A DNA stretch of 64,000 nucleotides, taken from Paludibacteraceae bacterium. Its GTDB lineage: Bacteria; Bacteroidota; Bacteroidia; Bacteroidales; Paludibacteraceae. Within the stretch, counting starts at the first letter, position 1. The number at the start of each line of letters is the position of its first letter. The DNA is taken from the NCBI GenBank assembly GCA_905235225.1, contig CAJOKE010000005.1, positions 27,291 through 91,290 of the forward strand, written 5' to 3'. A program made the position numbers and the translations under genes. The notes beneath the pieces are model-generated. The model did no database searches. It had not been told where the DNA came from and saw nothing but the letters and a program-made list of their open reading frames with translations. Shown here piece by piece: positions 17,520-26,048 of the stretch.

Positions 17520-18003
17520 AGTACGTCACAATACCGGTTCTATTCAGTTTGATTATTTTCCGATATACTTTCAACAATATTCTGCGGCAGGGATAGAGCA
17601 TGTTCCATATCCGCCCGCGTGTCAACGGTTTGCGCCTGCCCTTGTCGTTCTCAATGCGGATGACGGTACCTAACACATCCGCCTTGGTGCATTGCTCCGT
17701 ACTACCTATATTGCCATCACCCATGAGTGTCACCGCCTCACCGTCCACTGCTATGACGCGGTGTAGTACAAAAGCCCGTGGCGTTTGCTGCGCCAAAGTC
17801 GAACCGGCAGGTCTATGTATCTGCGCCAAAGCAATATCCCCCACCCTGACATCCGGTTGCTTACGCAGGACAACAATATCTTTTCCCCCCTCGATAAACG
17901 GTCTCATACTGACACCGGTGGGTGTAAAGCGAACATCTTTCCCTTCGCTCAACAACTCTCCGATTTCGGGAATCAGAATGTCATTTTCAATACTTTTTTT
18001 CAT
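17518..18003 (-). CDS. S24/S26-family signal-peptidase-like protein
   Basis: A 161-aa protein with the S26 pattern: GVSMRPFI around the nucleophile Ser, VGDIALAQ, and VLHRVIAVDGEAVTLMGDGN. A His takes the place of the Lys found in bacterial SPase I, as in the Ser-His type of archaeal and eukaryotic enzymes. No N-terminal membrane anchor is evident; the basic C terminus (RRILLKVYRKIIKL) might be amphipathic. The neighbours are a PqqD-like protein and two small membrane proteins, so it may process a peptide or surface protein made by this locus. Confidence 0.75.
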   Translation of the reverse strand: MKKSIENDILIPEIGELLSEGKDVRFTPTGVSMRPFIEGGKDIVVLRKQPDVRVGDIALAQIHRPAGSTLAQQTPRAFVLHRVIAVDGEAVTLMGDGNIGSTEQCTKADVLGTVIRIENDKGRRKPLTRGRIWNMLYPCRRILLKVYRKIIKLNRTGIVTY

Positions 18004-18031
18004 TTAATCCGACACACAACTTGCCATTTTA

Positions 18032-18217
18032 TCATTTATCCTGATTATCGGGGTTATCGTCTTTTTCGCGGATGCGCATGGAACCGCGGATAACGACAAG
18101 GAGCAAGCCCGCCACCAATACATAATTAGCGTATTCCTTTAGCGGTGTGAAGGTCATTATTGCTCCGACAAGCAGCACAACCAAGGCAATGATCAATACT
18201 ATCTTTGATTTCTTCAT
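18032..18217 (-). CDS. Small two-helix membrane protein
   Basis: 61 aa: MKKSKIVLIIALVVLLVGAIM forms one helix, NYVLVAGLLLVVIRGSM a second, then a charged tail (REKDDNPDNQDK). It starts with an ATGA overlap at the 3' end of the Gly-rich gene and is followed 28 nt later by the S24/S26-like gene, so it is a genuine operon member. I do not recognise a family. Confidence 0.7.
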   Translation of the reverse strand: MKKSKIVLIIALVVLLVGAIMTFTPLKEYANYVLVAGLLLVVIRGSMRIREKDDNPDNQDK

Positions 18218-18966
18218 ACAGTTTGTTTACGACGATAAATGATTACAACTATATAAGCAGCCGCCAAAGCAAGCAGTATCCATATGCCGTCTCCAACGGG
18301 ATCGGGGAAAGGAATATCAGGATAACCGTTTACCTTTTTTATACCGGGTTTGGCAGCATGTTCCTGTGCCGTGGCTTCAATAACCTGCGCTTCGGCAGCC
18401 ATTGTGTTGGCAGCAGTCAGACTGCGCGAGGAAGTCCATGCAGCAGTGGACAACACCATATTAGATGTAGAGACAGCAAATGCCGAACCTGCTCCTGTTA
18501 TAGAAGTGGAAGAACCTCCGCCACCACCGGCAGCACCACCGCCGCCACCGCCACCAATAGTTTTGACAGTAGCAGACGAGGTTGTATGTACCCTCAAGGC
18601 ACCACTGTTAGGCGATTGGAAATTATGTTTTGGGGCAGCAGGCGTACTAACCGCAGACGGTGCCGAATGATGTATTACACCCGCATGGCGGTAAGCCCGT
18701 GTTGCGGGAGTTACCGTATTGGATGTAGCGGCAACAGCGGCAGATTCGCTTTGTGCAGTTTGCCTAATAACTTCCCCTTCGTATTTAGCTACAGCGGCTT
18801 GTCCGGAGATGGCGGTATCATTTCTTTTGGCGAGCATGACAGTGGTCAAAATACCGAGGTAAGCCAAAACAGCCAAACCGAAGAAGAAGATAACCGTCCG
18901 GCGGTAGTTTTTCGCTTTCTCCCGACGGTATATGTCTTTCATGTTTTTGATATAGTCGATACGCAT
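18214..18966 (-). CDS. Gly-rich membrane-anchored protein with C-terminal PxGDGxW-TM-RR end
   Basis: 250 aa, of unknown function. A basic N terminus precedes a helix (about 25-46, TVIFFFGLAVLAYLGILTTVML). A low-complexity Ala/Ser/Thr-rich stretch then contains GGGGGGGAAGGGGG. The C terminus has IPFPDPVGDGIWILLALA, a hydrophobic helix and YRRKQTV. That last layout (short motif, helix, basic tail) looks like a C-terminal membrane-sorting signal, but I cannot name a matching sortase. It begins 27 nt after the giant M6/T9SS gene and overlaps the 61-aa gene by ATGA. Confidence 0.68.
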   Translation of the reverse strand: MRIDYIKNMKDIYRREKAKNYRRTVIFFFGLAVLAYLGILTTVMLAKRNDTAISGQAAVAKYEGEVIRQTAQSESAAVAATSNTVTPATRAYRHAGVIHHSAPSAVSTPAAPKHNFQSPNSGALRVHTTSSATVKTIGGGGGGGAAGGGGGSSTSITGAGSAFAVSTSNMVLSTAAWTSSRSLTAANTMAAEAQVIEATAQEHAAKPGIKKVNGYPDIPFPDPVGDGIWILLALAAAYIVVIIYRRKQTV

Positions 18967-18993
18967 AGTAGTGTATTTATCAGGTTAAGCGTT

Positions 18994-21900
18994 TTAGTAA
19001 ACAATGGTATTCAGTGTCTGTTGTTCCGTTCCGTTGATTACACGGACGAAATATACTCCTTGCGCCGGTACAGTGGTTCGCCATGCACTATTGTTTCCAT
19101 CCGTCACATAGCGGTCGGCAGCCATGAGTTTGCCGCTCATATCATAAACGTATATGTCTGCGTTGTATTGCAAACCGCTGAGGACGAGTGTTTTATCAAC
19201 AGCCGTCAGTGTAAGCGGTCCGTAGATATTATCAACATCCGTCGGTGTCTGCGGCTGTTTGCGTTCAACGGTGACATAGAGTGTGAAACGAGTGGTGTTG
19301 TCACCCCTCTTGGCATTGAAAGTGTAGTCCCCGGTCATGAGGTTATGCCAAACGCCCAGTTCGCTATCGAAGAGTTGTACCTCTTTGACTTCGTCCAAGC
19401 TGTACCGTCCGTCAAGAGCAAGCGTATATTGTCCTTGTGCGGCAGCGAAGAAGTTAAGCGGCACACCGGCTTTAGCGGAATTGTCAGGCAGCGCGTTGAA
19501 TGCCATCTCTCCGGCATCGTTGCGGCTTGCGAGTACAGGTTTCTGATAGTACTGATAATAATCACCACGCCACTTGATAAGGTCATCCATCATGTCGTAT
19601 CCGTTAGTGAAGTTATCCGAGATGAGCAGGGCTGTTTCGTCCTTTTCCCTATTAGCGTCAGCCGTGAGTACTACGCCGCACCAAACAGGATGTTTGTCAT
19701 CTTCATATTCAGCAGGATTGCGCCGGATGAGAGAGGAGCGTTTGGTGGCGGTAAATTCCACGCCTTGTATATCTGTCGGCAACGTGGAACCGGTTATACC
19801 GATTTGCACGAAGTAGGATGTAAACGGTTTCATTTCATATCCGACACCGATAGGTACTTGTTGGTATCCGCTCCATCCGTTTTCAATCGGTTCTACGAAG
19901 TAACGCAGATTAAGGGTATTGTCATCCACTGTCCATTTTCCATCCCACGGGTCAACGGAATGGTCCTCGATCAGTTTGCCTGTCTGTAAAGGTTCTGCTA
20001 TATCCGAAGTATATGGCATCATGTACGGGTTACCGAGCAAGTTCCATCCTTTATGATTCGGTCGGAGTTCTTCATTGGTTTTATCGCCGCCGTAGCCATA
20101 CAGTCCCTCAATCTGTTTGTCGGCTTTTTCTTCCTCAATGACAGCATTCGCCATTGGGAAGCGGAATTCCCGTTTTACTTTTCCGCTACCGGGAATGGCC
20201 ATGATATATCCCAGACCTTTCTTGAGAGTAGCGTCCGGCGCGACATCTGTCCATCCGCCGGTTTTATGTTCAGCGCGATATGCTCCGTCATACCAAGCGA
20301 GCAGATAGTCCGTACCGAGTACAGCGGGTGTTATACCATCGGAGAAGGTGATGTCACTGACATTAACGTCATAAGGCAGGGAAATATAGTGCCAATTCGT
20401 TGGGTCAATACGTACATCAAGGTATGTATTAGCCGCACTACTTGCACGGCGGGCAGGTGCTGCTCCGGCACCCGCGGATTTGAAGTTCAGTGTACCCTGA
20501 ATATCTGCATGAGCGACCTCATCTTCCTGACGACGGAGTGCAAGGGAGTTAATTGTGTAGTTAGTGCCGGAAGGTACAATCAGTTTACCACCCGGGTACA
20601 CTTTCACATCATGTACCTGCGGAACATCCTTGTCATCCGAATCAGGGGATTTAGTCAGTGTAACATTGCTAAGCACAACGACATTACATGTTTTGCATCG
20701 TTTTTCGGATTGTTCCTGAACCAAAGCGGCATTTGTCGGGTCTGCCACTTTATCCTTCATGATTTCACTAAAGATAGCGTCACTGGTAGTGGCATCAGCA
20801 GAAATGATGATAGGCACTTGCGTGGGTGCTTCGGTCAAGACCTCATCACCTTGTTTAAGTTGGAAGCGCAAATTCAAACAGGTATATTTGGACAAATCAT
20901 CAATGGGAATAGTATAAAGTTTTTCTTCGGGATCGGTTAATTTAGAATCGAGTTCCTTACCCGGTTCAATATTCGTATAATCAATGTAGTATTCGCTATA
21001 GTCAAACGCGGCAAGGTCTTGATAGGAGTTACAGGTAGCCTGTGCATCGTTGTCAACGCCGGCAGCAGTCTTCATAGCTTGATCCATACATACAGAGCGT
21101 CCATACCATTCGGAAGAATAGTTTTCGCCTTCGTAGGTATAATTACTGAATGTTACAAAATCGGCTCCCGTATTTAGTGCAGCCGCCTTTTCACCGGATG
21201 TGACTTCCTTATTACGGAAGAGAATACAGCGTGCAGTGGTCAAGTCAATGTATTCATTCTCCAAATCTATTCCGAAGCCCGCCAAAATCTCAATTGATTC
21301 GGCAGTAGTACCAGGTGTTTTCGAAGACGCATCAAACATCGGATCAAATGCAGGATCGGATGGTGATTTCCCATAATCCATGTTCTTCACATAACCGCTC
21401 CATCCATATTCACTATTACCTCCACGGCAGTTTGATACCCGTCCCGGTGTGGATAAAGCACCTATAACATCGATGATAGTGCCGTTTTTCTTCAATAAAA
21501 GCGCATCATTTCCATTAAAGGTGATATCCTTATCTGCGAATTTATTTTTTCCGCATTCAATCCATCTCGGATTATCCGTTTCAGAAGAATGTGTTCTGAC
21601 TTCCTCCAAAAACGCAGCAGAACAATCAGCCACACCAGTAGAAGCATCCGGAGTAAAGAATATTATTTCCTGTCCTGCATAAATAGTACCCAAGCCACTT
21701 AACGGATACTCCGTATCTGTTGTAGCAAAACTTGATGTATTTCCCCCTCCCGCATGATGGTCACAGAACATATAATTAGCGAGGTTGATGTCATTAGGCG
21801 TACCATTAAAGATGGATAGCAGTTTCATAGTACCGGCACCTTCGAAGTATTTGGCGAAGAAGAGTTCCGTAGCGGAGCCTCCGCCTCCGATGGTACCATG

Positions 21901-24765
21901 TTCTTCCTGTCCGTCAATAACTACAACGGGGTGGAGATTTTCATCTTTGTCAACGAATATGACCGCAGCGTTTTCCTGCCACTCAACGATGTCGATAATC
22001 GGTCCCGTTGTTTTGAAAGTTCCTGTTACGGCGCATGTTTCATCTGTACCGGGTATGATTTTATACCAATAATCGGTGAGTTCCGAGAGTCCATACATGG
22101 TATATGGAGAAGAAGCAGCATTCTCTGTTTTGGCAAGTGCTGTCATTTGTTCATCGGTATAGACTTGAATAGTAACCGAAGCAGCATTAGTCATCCAAGA
22201 GAATGTAGCATCGACACGTCTCGGGCTGACATTGACATCCTGCGGTTGTGAGGTACATCCGGCTGGAGCGATGCAGAAGGTAGTGACATCTTTATACAGT
22301 CCGAACTTAGAGCCATAGGCTAATATACGCCCGGCGGTGGCATCGGGATGAGCGGGATTAGAGACAGTATAGTGAACACCATCGGTTGTAGCGAGTTTCC
22401 ACTCATACTGCTCAGCATTGGATTCACTGAGTGCGGCATAGTTTTGTATGCCGGTGGCTCCGCTGCTGCCATTTGCCCAAAGAGCTTTGTTGTTATTTCC
22501 GACAAGTCGCACATATTGTCCGGCAGTGCTGTATCGTGCATTTGCGACACTCTTGAGGCTATATATCGCCGTAGGTGGAGCAATCGGTACAATAGTCGGT
22601 TCAGCAGCATCATCGGGTGAAACCGTTATACCGTCATATTGTCCGGAACCGTTAGACATATTAGCAGGGAGTGCGTACCAGAGTGTTTTCTTTGTGATGA
22701 GAAGGAACTCATCAGGCAGCGAGCGTCCGTTAACGGTAATAGTTTTGGTTATATCCCCGGCAGTGAGGGTGATGGTGGTAGCTTCGGTAACATCACTTGC
22801 TGTCGGAGTATATTCAACGGTGAGTACTGTTGTTAACCCATCTGCCCCGACAGGGACATCTGTTGCTGCCAGTGATAAAGTGAACTTGGAATTGGATGAA
22901 GTAGCAGACAACGTTTCTGCTGTTTCAAATCCTTTAGCCACCACATCTATCAAGGCGCGTACTTTCTGTCCGTTAGCAGCCGTAATCCACGTATTGTCAT
23001 TTACACGTATATTAGCCCCCGAAGTACAACCAACAAGATCGGTTGTGACAGATGATGACGAAGAAGTTTCCACCTCCATCGCAGTGCCGGTACGGCGGTA
23101 GAGCAGTACGCCCTTCTGTGAAGCAGAGCCATAACATGAAAAACGTTTACTTGAGTAGTTATGCTGGAGAACATTTCGAGAATTATCCCCTTTTGCGACA
23201 ATGGATGTTGCTTCATCTGTTATAGTTATATTCCACAATCCATTAGCATCAGAATTGGTTTCACGGGATTGCAAATTATTAGCAGAAGATGAAGATGCAT
23301 AAATATATTCGGCTCCATCATAGAAAGACCATCCATCTGTTGAGTTCCCACCTAAGGTAAATACAACAACGCCATCGGTTGAGAGGAAATAGGTTTGCGT
23401 ACTATGCCCTTCGACTTCGTGAGTAGTAGCGATCTCTCTATATTTTCCAGAATTTTGAACCCCCATAGCCAACCAATATTCGGCGGAAGCAATAATGACT
23501 TTATCCCCCGCTGCTATTTGGCTGATGTCTGTCACTTCTTCATAAATATCGACTGTTTCTTTTGTGCCACTTGAAATTCCCCAGCAGGCGTACCAAGTAG
23601 CCGCCGCCGATGCGGTAACTTCCGCGCCCGCAGTTTTTTCGACAGCAGTAGCAGTAGATGTGCTTGCCCATCCCACGAACGACTTGCCGGATGTCCCGCA
23701 ATCATAATCGTCCGCAATATTCGGCATTGTATATTTATCGCCATCGGTGACGGTAATCGTACTATGCTGTGATTCCGCCCCTTCTTCTATTGTTTTGAAG
23801 GTGATTACAAACTGTGTTTTGACGGTGATGTTCCGTGAGACGGTGGCACCGCAGATAACGTTGTCGGGGTCGGTATCGTCATCAGGTTGTGTAGCGGTGA
23901 CGGTATAGACTTTAGTTGTTGCAGCGGTCGGAGCATTAAGTGTTGCACCGGAGTTGGATGTGTTAGCAAGGTATGCCGAGCAGTCCGTGTTATTATTATC
24001 AACACAGGTCCATGTGATGTCTTTGCCATTTCCACCATTGAGTGTAAAGTCGATTACGCCGCTACCAACAACGGTATTGATTTCGGTACTGATTGCGAGC
24101 GGTGTAGCGGGTTCGTGGCAGCAGTCAGGGTGCGATGTGTAAGAACCTATGGACGGAACACGTTTATATAATCTAATCGGTGAATTCTGTGCTGTAAGGG
24201 ACTTAAAATTATAGTCATAAGCAAGTTGGTAACCGGCAACGGAAGCCGATTCGAAGATTACGTTATTGCCATCAAATACGGCATTAAAGTTATGCGGTTC
24301 TGTCTGTCGAGCAGGTGCGGAATTAGTTAATGCCAGATATTTGTCAACACTTTCGTTATAGATGGTATAATTAGAACCTGTCTTGGTGATATGCCAAATG
24401 AGTGCGGCAGAGGAGTTGGTAATCTTATCATTAGTGATAGTTACCGATGATTCGTTCACATATCCGGAGCTGTTTATTGTATTGCTCATAGCATATTTAG
24501 ACGATGAGCTATAGTGTGCCACCACGAGATAGTCGGATGTCACCAATTCAGCGAGTGAGTTAATGAGTTGGTATTCATTAGAAACAGCGTCACTCAATAT
24601 ACCATAGACAGCGACGAAAGTGGTATTGGCAGTGATGTCCACATCTGTGCCGCCTGCGGTGTATCCCGGGTTAGTGGAAGTACCTGTAGCGTGGTCTGTA
24701 TATTCGCCTGCAGCCCAACCAAGGAAAGTTATGTCAGGGCAGGTGGATTTATACTCATCGGGCAA
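18994..24765 (-). CDS. C-terminal part of giant surface protein, with T9SS sorting domain
   Basis: 1,923 aa from the first ATG, though the frame is open back to about 25117 and its upstream text is protein-like. It contains InlB/Big-type repeats of the kind TFLGWAAGEYTD and SFVGWASTSTATAV, Ig-like segments, and a lamin-tail-like region (about 1000-1200: ATELFFAKYFEGAGTMKLL). A conserved pre-C-terminal region (LRPNHKGWNLLGNPYMMPY) and the ending IYVYDMSGKLMAADRY...GVYFVRVINGTEQQTLNTIVY make a type A T9SS sorting signal. It would be exported by T9SS and bound at the cell surface. Confidence 0.8.
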   Translation of the reverse strand: MPDEYKSTCPDITFLGWAAGEYTDHATGTSTNPGYTAGGTDVDITANTTFVAVYGILSDAVSNEYQLINSLAELVTSDYLVVAHYSSSSKYAMSNTINSSGYVNESSVTITNDKITNSSAALIWHITKTGSNYTIYNESVDKYLALTNSAPARQTEPHNFNAVFDGNNVIFESASVAGYQLAYDYNFKSLTAQNSPIRLYKRVPSIGSYTSHPDCCHEPATPLAISTEINTVVGSGVIDFTLNGGNGKDITWTCVDNNNTDCSAYLANTSNSGATLNAPTAATTKVYTVTATQPDDDTDPDNVICGATVSRNITVKTQFVITFKTIEEGAESQHSTITVTDGDKYTMPNIADDYDCGTSGKSFVGWASTSTATAVEKTAGAEVTASAAATWYACWGISSGTKETVDIYEEVTDISQIAAGDKVIIASAEYWLAMGVQNSGKYREIATTHEVEGHSTQTYFLSTDGVVVFTLGGNSTDGWSFYDGAEYIYASSSSANNLQSRETNSDANGLWNITITDEATSIVAKGDNSRNVLQHNYSSKRFSCYGSASQKGVLLYRRTGTAMEVETSSSSSVTTDLVGCTSGANIRVNDNTWITAANGQKVRALIDVVAKGFETAETLSATSSNSKFTLSLAATDVPVGADGLTTVLTVEYTPTASDVTEATTITLTAGDITKTITVNGRSLPDEFLLITKKTLWYALPANMSNGSGQYDGITVSPDDAAEPTIVPIAPPTAIYSLKSVANARYSTAGQYVRLVGNNNKALWANGSSGATGIQNYAALSESNAEQYEWKLATTDGVHYTVSNPAHPDATAGRILAYGSKFGLYKDVTTFCIAPAGCTSQPQDVNVSPRRVDATFSWMTNAASVTIQVYTDEQMTALAKTENAASSPYTMYGLSELTDYWYKIIPGTDETCAVTGTFKTTGPIIDIVEWQENAAVIFVDKDENLHPVVVIDGQEEHGTIGGGGSATELFFAKYFEGAGTMKLLSIFNGTPNDINLANYMFCDHHAGGGNTSSFATTDTEYPLSGLGTIYAGQEIIFFTPDASTGVADCSAAFLEEVRTHSSETDNPRWIECGKNKFADKDITFNGNDALLLKKNGTIIDVIGALSTPGRVSNCRGGNSEYGWSGYVKNMDYGKSPSDPAFDPMFDASSKTPGTTAESIEILAGFGIDLENEYIDLTTARCILFRNKEVTSGEKAAALNTGADFVTFSNYTYEGENYSSEWYGRSVCMDQAMKTAAGVDNDAQATCNSYQDLAAFDYSEYYIDYTNIEPGKELDSKLTDPEEKLYTIPIDDLSKYTCLNLRFQLKQGDEVLTEAPTQVPIIISADATTSDAIFSEIMKDKVADPTNAALVQEQSEKRCKTCNVVVLSNVTLTKSPDSDDKDVPQVHDVKVYPGGKLIVPSGTNYTINSLALRRQEDEVAHADIQGTLNFKSAGAGAAPARRASSAANTYLDVRIDPTNWHYISLPYDVNVSDITFSDGITPAVLGTDYLLAWYDGAYRAEHKTGGWTDVAPDATLKKGLGYIMAIPGSGKVKREFRFPMANAVIEEEKADKQIEGLYGYGGDKTNEELRPNHKGWNLLGNPYMMPYTSDIAEPLQTGKLIEDHSVDPWDGKWTVDDNTLNLRYFVEPIENGWSGYQQVPIGVGYEMKPFTSYFVQIGITGSTLPTDIQGVEFTATKRSSLIRRNPAEYEDDKHPVWCGVVLTADANREKDETALLISDNFTNGYDMMDDLIKWRGDYYQYYQKPVLASRNDAGEMAFNALPDNSAKAGVPLNFFAAAQGQYTLALDGRYSLDEVKEVQLFDSELGVWHNLMTGDYTFNAKRGDNTTRFTLYVTVERKQPQTPTDVDNIYGPLTLTAVDKTLVLSGLQYNADIYVYDMSGKLMAADRYVTDGNNSAWRTTVPAQGVYFVRVINGTEQQTLNTIVY

Positions 24766-25114
24766 GGTGTATGGTGTACCCTCGTATGCTGTTTCGGTAT
24801 AAGTTACGCCATTGTCAATGAGTGTGACGGTGTATGCTTCGGGGACTTTGACAGTCGCCGTGGCGGACTTAGTGGTTGAGCCATCTGATGCGGTACACGT
24901 GATAGTACATGTTCCGGAAACCTTGTAAGTTACCGTAGCGGTAGCGGTTGTGCCGGAAACAGTAGCTACAGAAGCGTCCGATGTAGTCCATGTCCAAGAA
25001 GTGGGTGTAAAGAGGTTAGCCGTTGCGGTGAGTGTACCAGTTCCCTCATTCGGTTTGGCAGCGGTGAGAGTTTCGGGTGCAATGGTAATGGACGGACCGC
25101 AGGAGATGGTGTAT

Positions 25115-25972
25115 TCAAGTACTCCATGTGATACTTACTTTATCTAAATACAAAGCATTTGAGCGCGAACGAAGTCCTACATATGCATAATCTCCAGTAA
25201 CATTCAATTCTACTCCAATGTTATTATTATCAAAACACAAGCTTCCCAACAGTGTTCCTTGAGTTGATGTATTATATAGATTACTTGCAGCAGAATAAGC
25301 TGTATTACTACCATAAATATCAACATATCGAGTAGCAGAAGTGTTTGAATTCCACTCGATAACAATCTTTGTTACTTTTCCACCAGAAGTAGTAGAAACA
25401 ATACCTGCGGTAGAATTACTTGAGCGTAACTGAATTGAGTTATTACCACCTGCACTATTACCTGCATAAAAAGCAGCAGATTTATCAGATTTGTTTTCCC
25501 AATCAGCATATGAAGTTCCTGTCACGCCAATTGTACTATACGTTATTTCGTCGGTTACAGTTGTCGTGCCGCTGCCTTCACCTTTTTTAGCGAAGACGGC
25601 GTAGTAGGTGATGCCTGATGCCGGCATAGTGAGGTCAGCAGTGGACGTGATGATAGCAGCGATGTGGTCCGCATTTGAACCATCGAAGTCAGGATTGGTA
25701 GTCCATCCGACAAAGACCTTGACATTATCGCAAGAAGCTGATGTAGGTTCAGGTATTGCAGGTGTGAGTTCGGAGAGTTTAGTACCTGCTATAGCTGTTT
25801 GGGTGGTAGTACTTCCATTTACTGACCAAACGGCGTTATATGTAGGAATAGCTGTTACAGTGGCCGTAACGGATACATCACTTGCCGGCATAGTGAAAGT
25901 ACGTGTATTACCTTCGCCGGACAGCGTAAGGGTATTATCGTCTGCATCTTTGACAACGAGTGTGCCGAACAC
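25115..25972 (-). CDS. Middle fragment of the giant surface protein
   Basis: 285 aa from the first ATG, but the frame is continuous with protein-like text back to about 26150. It carries TVTPAAGYVF-type and InlB-type repeats (VFVGWTTNPDFDGS) and a jelly-roll-like segment ending SNALYLDKVSITWST. The stop at 25115 is followed one frame away by EYTISCGPSITIAPETL, continuing the same protein. No signal peptide and no sorting domain of its own. Confidence 0.65.
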   Translation of the reverse strand: MFGTLVVKDADDNTLTLSGEGNTRTFTMPASDVSVTATVTAIPTYNAVWSVNGSTTTQTAIAGTKLSELTPAIPEPTSASCDNVKVFVGWTTNPDFDGSNADHIAAIITSTADLTMPASGITYYAVFAKKGEGSGTTTVTDEITYSTIGVTGTSYADWENKSDKSAAFYAGNSAGGNNSIQLRSSNSTAGIVSTTSGGKVTKIVIEWNSNTSATRYVDIYGSNTAYSAASNLYNTSTQGTLLGSLCFDNNNIGVELNVTGDYAYVGLRSRSNALYLDKVSITWST

Positions 25973-26048
25973 ATATCCCGCAGCGGGTGTTACGGTGACC
26001 GTGACGGTAGATTCAAATTCTGCCGTTTGTGGTGAAGTAGAGTTGGAG

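Noticed and set aside
18205-19989. Track ORF of 594 aa on the plus strand
   Set aside because: It is antisense to the Gly-rich and giant surface genes; its product is Cys/Arg/Ile-rich without domain sense, while the minus frame has a T9SS domain.
20053-20940. Track ORF of 295 aa on the plus strand
   Set aside because: Shadow of the Thr-rich giant gene on the minus strand; no start context and no recognisable domain.
25110-25120. Programmed +1 frameshift at ACT TGA
   Set aside because: It lacks the slippery CTT/CCC context and SD-like stimulator of known +1 sites, and a second unrelated shift exists in the same gene, so decay or assembly error is more likely.
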